Positions 5,101 to 14,800 of a stretch of DNA of 34,388 nucleotides are shown here, piece by piece; within the stretch, counting starts at the first letter, position 1; each line of letters starts with the position of its first letter. The translations under genes were made by a program, and so were the position numbers. The notes under the pieces were generated by a model. It made no database searches, was not told where the DNA came from, and was given only the letters and a program-made list of their open reading frames with translations. The stretch is from positions 1-34,388 of IMG/VR virus record IMGVR_UViG_3300029319_000214, one strand, 5' to 3'. This DNA is from a virus.

Positions 5101-8100
5101 TTTTATTCTCTAAATCAGCAACTCTTGCTCTTAAATCTTTAATTTCTTTTAACAACACAGGAACGAGCTTGCTGTAATCAATGCCAAGATAGCCTGTCTC
5201 TGGGTCTTGTACTGCTACACAGTCAGGAAATACCTCTTGCATCTCCTGTGCTACAACACCGAAATCCTCATGCTTGCCATCTTCTATCCAGTCGAATTGA
5301 TAGACATTGATATCATCTATTTTCTGTGATGCAGATTGTGCTTGTTCTATGTTTTTCTTTAGGCGTCTGTCTGATGAACTGGTAACTTGAACAGTGCCAG
5401 AGGCATCGGGTAATGTTATGGTGCGAGAAGAAGTTGGGTCGGCAACAGTCAGTGTGGTTCTTACGCCATCAGATGTTGCCCCCTCAAATTGGAGATTTAT
5501 ACCTGATGCTAAAAGAACCTCTCTGTGAAATTGATTAAAACCAAATCCTGTTGAATAATGAGTTATCAATGAGCCGCCTGTCATGGTATTGATAACTAAT
5601 CTACCATCTTCTGTACCATCAGAGGCATCAATCAATCTAGATTCTATTTCATTGTAAATAACTTTTTGGTCAGCATCGTTTTCGCCTGAGAAGTGTATGT
5701 GTCCTAGTACATCATTATCGGCTGGACTAGCACTGTTTCTATACAAATCTAAAGTTGGGTTTTCTGTAGCACCAGCGTCACTACTCTCTATCAAAACGTC
5801 TTTATGAAATTGATTTACCCCAAAACCTATTTGATAATAAGTTGTACTGCTTCCACCTCTAATTGCGTTAAATTTTACGGAACTATCCTCAGTTCCATCA
5901 GTTTCATCAGTAATTATTGTTTCAATTTCTGCATAAGTAGTTTTTTGACTAGCATCATTTTCACCAGAAAAAGTAATGTGTCCTATTACATCATTTACTG
6001 CTGGACTTGCGCTGTTTCTAAATAGGTCTAGTGTGGGGTTTTCGGTAGCACCAGCGTCTGTTGATGTAAGGGTGAGGTCGCCATTCAAAGTGGCATTATT
6101 AGATGTGTCTATTTCTAAAATATCATTTGTACCGATTGTTTCTGAGCTAGATATTTTAAATTTATTCGAATCTGAATTATCTATGCCTATGCTGTAACCT
6201 TTAGTACCAACTAATGCAAAATTAATACTAGCATCACCTGTGCCACTTTGTTGAATAGATACCAAACCAGCACTTGAAGTGTTGTTTGCTTCAGCTTGTA
6301 AAGTGCCAGTGACTGTCGCACCGCTTGATGTGGTTTCTAGCTTCTTGCTGTTGTCGTGATAAAGTTCAAACGCACCGTTTCCAGTACCTTTAGCTAACAC
6401 CTCACCAGTTGCAGTTAAAAGCTGAATATCTCCAGTGCTAGTGCCTTTGATGAATAAGTTATTAACACCATCGAAACCTATATACGCATTAACTAGACCC
6501 CCATCTTGGCTAAGTTGAAGTAATGCAGTATCACTTTCATTTACATTATCTGTGTCAGCCTCAATAATAAGAACACCATCACCAGTTCCACCTGTTACCT
6601 TCGCACCAGTGCTAGTCGTGATTAATCTTGCAGAACCATTATGGAATAATGTAACTGCTCCACCCTCTGTTGCAGTAATATAATCATTGGAAGAGGAATC
6701 ATCTATGTTTATTGCTGTTCCTCTAATGAATAGCCCACCAGTCCCTTGGTCTATTATTGCACTGTTTGACCCATCGTGGAATATCTCTAAATCTTGAGAT
6801 GCTCCTAGTCTCAATTTCTCATTATCGCCTACATCAACGCCATCGGCAGTAAGAACTCCTGTTACTGTCGCACCAGTCGAGGTTGTTGCTAATTTTAAAT
6901 TTCCATAATTGTATAATTCAGATGCACCTGTTGACCCATCAGCCTTAAAGTATAATGCTGTACCACCACTTCCATCATCTGTTCTAATATCTACATCTAA
7001 ATCATTTGCAAAATTTGTAATTTGAATACCACCAGTAGTTTCAAATATTTGTAAATTAGAGCCAGTATGTCTTATTGCGCCATCCTGAGATGAACCTAGT
7101 CTTATCTCTTCATTATCATCTAAGTCTACACCATCAGCTACTAACGTACCTGTTACTGTCGCACCAGAAGATGTGGTAAAAAATTTAACAGCTCCATCAT
7201 GCATGAGTGTGACTGCACCATTTTCTGCAAATGTTGCCATATTTTCTCTTGATGACTCACTTGGGTTATTTTGAATATTAACTTGAGAAGACCTTATGAA
7301 TAATGAACCAGTTCCCCTATCATCTATTAAACTTGAATTTCCATCGTGGAATATCTCTAAATCAGGTGAAGATGTATCACCGAACGTAGCTTTGACATTA
7401 TCACTAAAATGTAAATTACCAGAGGTCTTGGTATCTGCCGCATCACTGCGTAGGAATGATGTACTGTCTAGGCTATCAAGGGTGGTTGCGTTTACGTTAG
7501 TAAGGCTAGAACCATCTCCATCGGCAAGCAAAACTGTACCTGTCGCATTTGGAAGCGTGATTGTTCTATCAGCCGTTGGGTCGGTAATCGTAAGCGTAGT
7601 CTCATGAGCGTCAGCCGTAGCACCCTCAAAAATGATAGCATTGGCTGCGTTCATCGTCACTGTATCAACGGTTGTAGTTGTACCAGCAACTGTTAGCTTC
7701 GGTACAAGTAACTCCCCTGTCGATGGGTTGTATCGCAATGCACCAGTATCATCCAATAATCCATTGGACTCATCGTGAAACACAACAGGAAAGTTTGTAT
7801 TAGCTGTGCTATCACTTACCGTTGTTGTGGATGCAAGCGTAGCAGTAGCAGCATTGCCAGTAATATCAGAGGATATGGACGCTGGTAGTCTTGCGTCTGC
7901 AACCGTGCCAGATAGTTGTGATGCATCAATGGTTTTGTTTGTCAAAGTATCCGTAGAACTTGCTGTAATACCGCCAATGTCTGACAATACTTCCGCAGCG
8001 GAACGTCCTTCTATTGCTGTGCCGTCTACTTTAAGAAAATCATTATCTGCTACACCGCTCGTAAACTTAGGAATATTTGTATTCGATATGCCTGTGTCTA

Positions 8101-9181
8101 ACGTAGCGGCCGTACCAAGTCCTAGTGATGTTCTAACCGTAGCACCAGTTTCAAGCACAAAGTTAGAGCCATCTCCTACAATAAATCCACCATCTGTAAC
8201 CGCCAAACCAGCTACATCTTGTAGTTGTGCGTCTAGTCTTGCATTTGCTATTGTACCTGATAGCTGAGAAACATCGATTGTTTTGTTGGTCAACGTAGTT
8301 GTGCTATCAGCCGTAATAACCCCTAAGTCACTTACTACTTCTGATGCGCTCCTTCCTTCAATAACACTACCATCTACTTTCAGAAAGTCATTGTCAGCAA
8401 CACCTGATGTAAACTTTGGTATGTTATTGTTTCCAATACCGACATTCAGTGTTGCCACTGTGCCAAGACCTGAGAAGTTACTTGCATCCAGGTAATAACT
8501 ACCTTGTTGACCATCTAGCAAATCTGCATCCAATCCTGATGATGCACCATCCACTGTTTTGATAGCACTTAATATTTCAGATGCTGTCTGGTCTGTTGTG
8601 GCACTTGCTTCAATACCATCAAGTTTTGCCTTATCACTGCTAGACATCAATCCATTTGCTGATGAGGTGGCAACATCTGTAAGACTACTATCTGCTTCTG
8701 GCACACCACTACTTGAATTAAATTTTAACACACCACCCTTGAGGTCTATATTATGTGGTAATGCACCAGATGTAGTATCGGATTCTGGTCTGAGTAAGGC
8801 TCGGTCTAATCGTCTGCTTACTTGCTGTATTTGCAAAGCCATTCGGTCGAGTGCATTCTCGTGTGTTTCTGCTGGAAATGGGTCATTGGTTCTGTAATCG
8901 GTAGGCTGTGTAAATGCCATATTACGCATCAAAAATACAGTTTCACTTGCCGTAGGCGCAGTCACAAACGTAACTGTACCACCATTAACATTACCAGTGC
9001 CTGTTACTGCATAGTTTGTACTTCCTGTTCCTATAGACCTAACAGACTCTACACCTGTAGCCGTTGTGACCACAATGACTTTGATGTCTGTTGTTTCTAA
9101 TATCTCAAAGGTAAAACTAAATGCAGTAGTTGTACCATCGCCTGTATATGTATTTGTTGTTGTCGTTGTTGTAACTGTCAT
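5093..9181 (-). CDS. Large tail fibre with S74 self-cleaving chaperone domain (1362 aa)
   Basis: Receptor-binding fibre or spike. Residues 1 to about 130 form a virion anchor like the N-terminus of T7 gp17 (TYTGDGTTTAFSFTF ... GGTVTF ... LMRNMAFTQPTDYRTNDPFPAETHENALDR). The shaft is repetitive: two 'NIPKFTSGVADNDFLKVDG' units near residues 250-430, several 'LEIFHDG...GTG.LFIR' units at about 590-920, and a pair of near-identical modules containing 'DAGATENPTLDL' at about 1040-1220. The end, from about residue 1265 (SDRRLKKNIEQA through VLLKEIKDLRARVADLE), is a Peptidase_S74 intramolecular chaperone; the Ser before Asp-Arg-Arg and the Lys pair are present, so trimerisation followed by autocleavage is expected. 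The gene starts four bases after the shorter fibre gene ends. Confidence 0.85.
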   Translation of the reverse strand: MTVTTTTTTNTYTGDGTTTAFSFTFEILETTDIKVIVVTTATGVESVRSIGTGSTNYAVTGTGNVNGGTVTFVTAPTASETVFLMRNMAFTQPTDYRTNDPFPAETHENALDRMALQIQQVSRRLDRALLRPESDTTSGALPHNIDLKGGVLKFNSSSGVPEADSSLTDVATSSANGLMSSSDKAKLDGIEASATTDQTASEILSAIKTVDGASSGLDADLLDGQQGSYYLDASNFSGLGTVATLNVGIGNNNIPKFTSGVADNDFLKVDGSVIEGRSASEVVSDLGVITADSTTTLTNKTIDVSQLSGTIANARLDAQLQDVAGLAVTDGGFIVGDGSNFVLETGATVRTSLGLGTAATLDTGISNTNIPKFTSGVADNDFLKVDGTAIEGRSAAEVLSDIGGITASSTDTLTNKTIDASQLSGTVADARLPASISSDITGNAATATLASTTTVSDSTANTNFPVVFHDESNGLLDDTGALRYNPSTGELLVPKLTVAGTTTTVDTVTMNAANAIIFEGATADAHETTLTITDPTADRTITLPNATGTVLLADGDGSSLTNVNATTLDSLDSTSFLRSDAADTKTSGNLHFSDNVKATFGDTSSPDLEIFHDGNSSLIDDRGTGSLFIRSSQVNIQNNPSESSRENMATFAENGAVTLMHDGAVKFFTTSSGATVTGTLVADGVDLDDNEEIRLGSSQDGAIRHTGSNLQIFETTGGIQITNFANDLDVDIRTDDGSGGTALYFKADGSTGASELYNYGNLKLATTSTGATVTGVLTADGVDVGDNEKLRLGASQDLEIFHDGSNSAIIDQGTGGLFIRGTAINIDDSSSNDYITATEGGAVTLFHNGSARLITTSTGAKVTGGTGDGVLIIEADTDNVNESDTALLQLSQDGGLVNAYIGFDGVNNLFIKGTSTGDIQLLTATGEVLAKGTGNGAFELYHDNSKKLETTSSGATVTGTLQAEANNTSSAGLVSIQQSGTGDASINFALVGTKGYSIGIDNSDSNKFKISSSETIGTNDILEIDTSNNATLNGDLTLTSTDAGATENPTLDLFRNSASPAVNDVIGHITFSGENDASQKTTYAEIETIITDETDGTEDSSVKFNAIRGGSSTTYYQIGFGVNQFHKDVLIESSDAGATENPTLDLYRNSASPADNDVLGHIHFSGENDADQKVIYNEIESRLIDASDGTEDGRLVINTMTGGSLITHYSTGFGFNQFHREVLLASGINLQFEGATSDGVRTTLTVADPTSSRTITLPDASGTVQVTSSSDRRLKKNIEQAQSASQKIDDINVYQFDWIEDGKHEDFGVVAQEMQEVFPDCVAVQDPETGYLGIDYSKLVPVLLKEIKDLRARVADLENKNG

Positions 9182-9185
9182 GGTT

Positions 9186-10487
9186 TTAGGTCTTTATAAT
9201 ATAGTTGAGAATAATTGTTGGTTGTACGTTGTTGTGTGCTTGTCCACCACCTGTAGAACCTGTGCTACCACTTGAAGTAGAGGTAATTGGTCTCGGTGCG
9301 CTTGAGCTTGTAGTTGTTTGATATCTATCCCCAGTGCTTGAACCTGTGAGTACACCACTATGAGCATGAGATGGAATTTGGTCTACTGTTAGTGTGTGTG
9401 TCTCAGCACCACCTGTATCACCTAATGTATCACCATTTAAACCACCTGTTTGGTCAGTTAGACGGTTAGCAGATGAGCCAGACATATCATCTTTACCAGC
9501 AACAACACGTCCCTGTAAGTCTGGCAAGTTAAATGTGGTAGTTGCGCCTGACTGGTCAGTAACACCTGCATTATATGCATCGCCACCATAGGTATTGGAT
9601 ATAACAGCGTGTAAATCTTTATAGGTAAATGTGTTTACAGCCTGACCACCACACAATAAAAAGCCAGTAGGAGCAGATGTACCAGCAAAAGGTATTACCA
9701 TACCAGAAGAAAAACCAACCGCTAATGTAGTATAACTAAACGAACCATCTCCATCTGAGGTGATTGCCTGACCAGATGTGCCATTGCCAGATATATTCAA
9801 CTCACTTGCTGTAACAGCATTCGTATCGATTTGTGATGAGCCTACGGTATTAAGGGTTGCTAAATTACCTAAACCTATTGTGGTTCTTACCGCAGATGCG
9901 CTGGTGTCATCTACGATTGTAGCAGCAAACGTGGATATTGGTGTAACATCGGCTGTTCCAGACACCGCAATCACATCACCATTTGTATCAAACCCTAAAT
10001 ATTTACTAGCTCTTTCTGTGGAAGTCGGAATGGTTATTGTGCCTGTATCGGTTTGTGCAAACTTAAATGTTCTATCTATTTCTTCTTGCTGTTGTTGTTG
10101 AATAAAGGTTAGTTTATCTAGTGCTTCCTCATGCGCTGCTGCTGGGAAGCTATCATTGGGTGTATAGTCTGTGTTTTGCGTAAGTGTCATTACACGTTTT
10201 AACAACACCGTCTCACCGCTTTGTGGTCTTCTGTCTGTTGTATCGTAGTTACTATCGCCTGAGTTGCCTGTATCAAACTTAAAGGTAACTGTACCACCAT
10301 CGGACTCACCAGCATTGCTTACAAGATAATCGGTATTAATGGTTTTAGTTACTTCTGCACCAGTGCTATCTGTTCTGACAATAACAACTAAATCACTATC
10401 ATTAAATATTTTGAAGCTATAGGCAAAAGCAGAGGTAGTGCCATCACCACTATAGCTGACTTTTGTTGTAGTGCTACTGACTGTCAT
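9186..10487 (-). CDS. Tail fibre with phage collar domain (433 aa)
   Basis: The N-terminus (YSGDGTTSAFAYSFKIF ... GGTVTF ... LLKRVMTLTQNTDYTPNDSFPAAAHEEALDKL, residues 10-130) is homologous by eye to the anchor of the larger fibre downstream. A short Gln-rich coiled coil (FIQQQQQEEI) leads to a 'LGLGNLATLN' shaft. Residues about 270-345 form a tail-collar domain (GMVIPFAGTSAPTGFLLCGG, then TTTFNLPDLQGRVVAGKDD). The C-terminus ends in a metal-site-like 'QIPSHAHSG' and 'HNNVQPTIILNYIIK', typical of microcin-like collar fibre tips. It should bind the tail and a surface receptor. ATG after a good AGGAG site; separated from the ejection protein gene by 51 bases. Confidence 0.85.
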   Translation of the reverse strand: MTVSSTTTKVSYSGDGTTSAFAYSFKIFNDSDLVVIVRTDSTGAEVTKTINTDYLVSNAGESDGGTVTFKFDTGNSGDSNYDTTDRRPQSGETVLLKRVMTLTQNTDYTPNDSFPAAAHEEALDKLTFIQQQQQEEIDRTFKFAQTDTGTITIPTSTERASKYLGFDTNGDVIAVSGTADVTPISTFAATIVDDTSASAVRTTIGLGNLATLNTVGSSQIDTNAVTASELNISGNGTSGQAITSDGDGSFSYTTLAVGFSSGMVIPFAGTSAPTGFLLCGGQAVNTFTYKDLHAVISNTYGGDAYNAGVTDQSGATTTFNLPDLQGRVVAGKDDMSGSSANRLTDQTGGLNGDTLGDTGGAETHTLTVDQIPSHAHSGVLTGSSTGDRYQTTTSSSAPRPITSTSSGSTGSTGGGQAHNNVQPTIILNYIIKT

Positions 10488-10538
10488 ATCTACTCCTACT
10501 TACTTTCTTATACCTTATTTTTATGTGTCAGCAAAGTT

Positions 10539-13064
10539 TTAGTACCTGTTTACAAACTGACTTGGTGGTATGTAAAATTCTTGACCTGTTTCTCTTTCCA
10601 TTCTTTTTTCCATACGTTTTAAATACCCTGGGTTTGCAAATTCTTGCAATTCATAAACAAATAAATAATCTAATGCCAATTTTGTATAAAATAAATTTAT
10701 AAATGGTGTATTTCTCAAAGCCAATCTTACTGTAGATGCAGAAGCATCATCACCATCTCTAAATTTTGCAAATATTTTTAAAATATCAGCAGCTGTTCCC
10801 AGTGTTGGACCAGCAAATGTTTCAAGAGGACTTTGACCATAACGATTAAATTCGCCAAAAATAAAATCCCCATAAATACCAGCACCGCCACCTTGCACAA
10901 AAGCTCGTGTTAGTGTTTCTGTGTTAAGTGTATAATTCTCTCCAAACACTTCTTGAGGGTCTCTACCTTTCAAAACATCTTTTGTAGCATTGGCTAAATA
11001 TCCCATCATTGTTGTACCAACCATCATTTTTGCTAAACCAACTATGCCGCCAGTAGCAAGCTGCCTACTCATACCCTTAGTAATATACGTTATTGGAAAT
11101 CCTTTGAGTTGCATAATTAATCTGATTGCCTCTCCGCCAACCGTTCCTCGTGGCAATCCTTGATTCATAATTGCTCTTTCTCTTGCCCCAGGTGTAGGTA
11201 TAGCTGTATCTGCACTATCCGTTAGATAAGAAGCAAATTTAGTTCTTAAATCATCTTTAAATTGCACTCTCATTTTGTCTGTAATATCTAATGTATTTTC
11301 TCTGTCCCTTATAATTGGGTCTATACTTTGATTTGATAAATTATCAATTTCTTTTGGGATAAGATATTTCTTACCATCCAATGCTTTCATATCTAATTGT
11401 CTTACCAAACTCCAATCATCTCTTCCAATATTGTAAAGTCTGAGTAATCTTTGGGTTTCTGGTGGTATTTTATCAAAACTTTTATTTGCATAATTTGCTA
11501 AGTCTGCTGATAACATTCTTGCGATACCTGTTTTTTGTGCATTGTTCCACCAAGTCATTCCATTTAATTTAAAAAATGTTTGATGTAATTTAGCAATTTT
11601 TCCAGGTCCGCTGTCATTTGCACCAAATCGTGCGTGAACATCACCTAACATATTTTCAACACCCACATTCAAAAGATAAGCTAATTCTTTTTGTTCTTTA
11701 GTTTCAAACATTCTAAACGTATCAGCGAAGGCTCTCGCATACGAACCAAATATACCTCTTTGTGTATTTGAATTTATAAAAGCTGCCTTTGTTCCTAAAT
11801 CAGAGATTGACGATATGGTTGCAAAACCTAGTTTTGCCATGTTTTGAACCATTCTTACACCAGCAGATATTCCTGCAAAATCTACATTTAGACCCCAAAC
11901 TGGTTGACCTGCTCCTCTTGCTCTTGTTGTGCCATCTAATTCTGCAAATTGATTTTTTAAAATTCTATCGTTGATTTTACTAAATATTGCTGGGTTAGAT
12001 TTTGCTTCAGATTGCATATCGCTTAATACTTTTTTAAACATATTTTGTGGGTTTGTACCAAAAGTTTCAAGCAATCCAATAGATTGTGCATCATGGGTAA
12101 TTGAATTTATTACTGCTTCTGAAAATGTCATTCGAGTATATTTGTTTGCATAAGCAAAAGCAGATTTGCCATCCCTAAAATGCAATATTCTTTCGCTGCT
12201 TAATTTTTTTGCTAAGTTTCTTGGGCCTGTAAACTGAGACAACTGGTCTATTATGCCGTCATCACTATAAATAGCATCTGTTTTTTGGTGGTTTCCTGTA
12301 ACTAAATTATCATAAATATTGCCAAGAAACTCATCTTCACCCATTCTCGGTGGTTTATGTTTGAATGTTTGCTCTCTATTGATAAAATTTTTAACGTCAT
12401 TTATCCAGTTTTGTTTATCAACCGCTGTGCCCTTTCCTCTTATAAGTATTGGGTCATGTGACTGACGAACAACATAATTCTCTAATTCACCAATATTTGC
12501 ACCATTTCTATTTTTTCTATCCAGTAATCTTTTTTGAATTTTTCGCACCGCTTCTGCTATTTGCCTTGCTTCTTTACTGCCACTTGAACCAAGCCCATCA
12601 AACAATTCTCTATATATTTCTGCATCTAATTCATTAGCTTGAAACAATTTAATCAAATCATTTCTTTTAAGTTCTGCTGCCAGTATTCCTAAATGGTCAG
12701 ACATGATAGCCTGTTGTTTTGCATCTACACTATATAAACCACGTCTTGCATCTCCGACCATTAAAGCTGATAATGCCTTTCCTGGGTTGCTTGGCTCTGT
12801 GCGAATGACGTTCATTATATTTCTATATGCTCTGGCGTTAATTAATTGATTTCGTTTTTGTATTGCAGCAGATATTTTTGCTTGTTTTGTGATTTCTATT
12901 GCTTCTGCATATAAATCTTTCAGTGTTTCGTCTCCGATAACGCCACCACGCTTTTCAATTCTTTGTTCCATTACATCTAAGATATCTTGCAATTCTTCTT
13001 TCAATAACGGAAAATCGTATTTTTTTGATACTTGCTGAAGATTTGTTAAACATATTTTTGTCAT
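10539..13064 (-). CDS. Large internal virion (ejection) protein, gp16-like part 2 (841 aa)
   Basis: I infer an ejectosome role from position: in T7-like phages the internal core proteins lie between tail tube B and the fibre, and this is the last of five such genes. The sequence is mostly helical, begins TKICLTNLQQVSKKYDF, and has hydrophobic stretches such as 'LGFATISSISDLGTKAAFI' and 'MVGTTMMGYLANATKD' that could insert in the host membrane. No transglycosylase signature is visible. T7 gp16 has about 1,300 residues; this gene plus the upstream 579-aa gene add up to 1,420, so the two may be a split equivalent. It overlaps that gene by four bases (ATGA). Confidence 0.6.
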   Translation of the reverse strand: MTKICLTNLQQVSKKYDFPLLKEELQDILDVMEQRIEKRGGVIGDETLKDLYAEAIEITKQAKISAAIQKRNQLINARAYRNIMNVIRTEPSNPGKALSALMVGDARRGLYSVDAKQQAIMSDHLGILAAELKRNDLIKLFQANELDAEIYRELFDGLGSSGSKEARQIAEAVRKIQKRLLDRKNRNGANIGELENYVVRQSHDPILIRGKGTAVDKQNWINDVKNFINREQTFKHKPPRMGEDEFLGNIYDNLVTGNHQKTDAIYSDDGIIDQLSQFTGPRNLAKKLSSERILHFRDGKSAFAYANKYTRMTFSEAVINSITHDAQSIGLLETFGTNPQNMFKKVLSDMQSEAKSNPAIFSKINDRILKNQFAELDGTTRARGAGQPVWGLNVDFAGISAGVRMVQNMAKLGFATISSISDLGTKAAFINSNTQRGIFGSYARAFADTFRMFETKEQKELAYLLNVGVENMLGDVHARFGANDSGPGKIAKLHQTFFKLNGMTWWNNAQKTGIARMLSADLANYANKSFDKIPPETQRLLRLYNIGRDDWSLVRQLDMKALDGKKYLIPKEIDNLSNQSIDPIIRDRENTLDITDKMRVQFKDDLRTKFASYLTDSADTAIPTPGARERAIMNQGLPRGTVGGEAIRLIMQLKGFPITYITKGMSRQLATGGIVGLAKMMVGTTMMGYLANATKDVLKGRDPQEVFGENYTLNTETLTRAFVQGGGAGIYGDFIFGEFNRYGQSPLETFAGPTLGTAADILKIFAKFRDGDDASASTVRLALRNTPFINLFYTKLALDYLFVYELQEFANPGYLKRMEKRMERETGQEFYIPPSQFVNRY

Positions 13065-14800
13065 CGTTTATAATTCCTGTTCATACATTCAGCAGCAAGT
13101 CTTGTAATTTCTTCAAAATTTTCTGACTTAGAAATTAAATCATCTGCCGCTTCTATCTCTCTTGCAAACTCGCTGGGTATTGGTATTTCTGAATTTTCTA
13201 AATCTCTCAGTAGAAGTTCTGATTCTGCAAGTAATTCATTTAACGCTAACTCTTCAATGGCATCAGAAGCAGCGTCCATTTCTTGCAAAACTTCTTTTTG
13301 GTCCACCATATTCCCAAGATTATAATCTTCCGCTAAGGCTTGGTCCCTCAAATTGTAAAATTCTTGTTCTGTTAAATCGCCTTGTCTTTGTGCTGTAGCA
13401 AAGTCAATTCTTTCTTGTCTGTCTATTGATTCAGACAAAACAGTTAGAAAAGTTTCATCCGTCATTCCTGCTGGGTTTATTTTATAAAAGTCAGCTAAAT
13501 CTAAAAGTTCTTTTGCTTTTTCAAATTCTAAAACTTGAGCGGAATCAAATTGTGAAAAAACAGAACTTGAATGTAAATCTTCTGATAATAAATCTAAAAA
13601 ATCCGCCACAGAAAAATCATCTATATCTCCATCAAATGACTCTGGGATATACCCTTCTTCTCTCGCTCGTGTAATTAATTCTTCTAATTTTTTTCCGCCT
13701 TTTGCTTCTGTCTTGGCGATTGAAAAATAATTTTTATCAAAAATAGATTTTACATCCCCAATATTAGGATCCTTTGTTGATATTCCTCCTTCACTTTTGA
13801 CGAATTGAATAAGTGTTTTTGGTTTCTTTACTTTTAGGGTTTCTGGTAGTGATTTTCCTTTTGTTTTAAAAACCGATATCTCTTCAATACCAGGAGCATC
13901 ATCTTTAACAACTATTTCTGCTTTTACATTTCCATCTTTATCAAATGTTCTTTCAACAGAACGAACTGTTGGGTCTACATCTTTTACTCTTTTTGCTCTT
14001 CTTATAATATTTTCTGTTGCAAGATTTACGGTTGCTTGATGTAAATTACCTCCAGATATCTCTTGGTCATTGACTGCTTGAGCAACAGATGTTGTTAAAG
14101 CCTGGTCTCGTATTTCTTGCTTTGATGCGTTTATTCTATCAGATAATTTTCCAAAACCTACGTGAAGCCCTCCTCCCATAACACCGCCAAATGTAACATT
14201 AAGAAAACTATCCATAAGACCGTAATCATTATCTTGTTCATAATTGGCTTGTAAGTTGATAGGTATTTCTAATAACGAAGCACCAACAACACCATCTGTC
14301 ACACCTGTTGCAAATCTACCGCCAGTTTTTCCATAACGAGCAGCAAAACTTGCAGCCCTAGCTGTACTGACAACAGGCAAAAACGCAGCTGCAATATTTA
14401 TGGGGTCAAGTAAACTTGCTGCTATTCCTGTTGCGAATTGTAATGCACCTAATCGAAAACCCCCTCTTGACCTACTTAATGTCAAATTAAAAGCATCTCT
14501 TTTGTCTTGTCTTTCAGCAAGCAGTTTTGCAACACCCTCTTTCATTCCTTGAGGGCCAACTTCTATCCCTGGTCTATAATATTCACTCTCTTTATACTCA
14601 TCTGGAGATAATATTTTACCTCTTTCTATTTCTGCTTGTCTTTGTTCAAAAAACCTATCAGCAACATTCAATGGGTTGTAATAGAAGTGTTGGTCTAATG
14701 TTGCACCCAAAACATCTAGCGAACCCACTTTTGTTGTGCTGAAATATTTTTCAGATATATTTGGGTCATATTCTTGTTCTGGAATATATATCTCAACCAT
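13061..14800 (-). CDS. Internal virion (ejection) protein, gp16-like part 1 (579 aa)
   Basis: The N-terminus (VEIYIPEQEYDPNISEKYF) leads to a helical region and then a hydrophobic stretch at about 118-150 ('FATGIAASLLDPINIAAAFLPVV'-like) and a Gly-rich 'NVTFGGVMGGGLHVGFG'. The 'SLLDPINIA..F.P' block is one I associate with large internal proteins of podoviruses. The second half is acidic and coiled-coil-like, ending with repeated Glu/Leu helices. No enzymatic motif is seen. Start overlaps the upstream stop (TAATG), stop overlaps the downstream start (ATGA). The role is inferred to be part of the trans-envelope DNA ejection channel. Confidence 0.6.
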   Translation of the reverse strand: MVEIYIPEQEYDPNISEKYFSTTKVGSLDVLGATLDQHFYYNPLNVADRFFEQRQAEIERGKILSPDEYKESEYYRPGIEVGPQGMKEGVAKLLAERQDKRDAFNLTLSRSRGGFRLGALQFATGIAASLLDPINIAAAFLPVVSTARAASFAARYGKTGGRFATGVTDGVVGASLLEIPINLQANYEQDNDYGLMDSFLNVTFGGVMGGGLHVGFGKLSDRINASKQEIRDQALTTSVAQAVNDQEISGGNLHQATVNLATENIIRRAKRVKDVDPTVRSVERTFDKDGNVKAEIVVKDDAPGIEEISVFKTKGKSLPETLKVKKPKTLIQFVKSEGGISTKDPNIGDVKSIFDKNYFSIAKTEAKGGKKLEELITRAREEGYIPESFDGDIDDFSVADFLDLLSEDLHSSSVFSQFDSAQVLEFEKAKELLDLADFYKINPAGMTDETFLTVLSESIDRQERIDFATAQRQGDLTEQEFYNLRDQALAEDYNLGNMVDQKEVLQEMDAASDAIEELALNELLAESELLLRDLENSEIPIPSEFAREIEAADDLISKSENFEEITRLAAECMNRNYKR

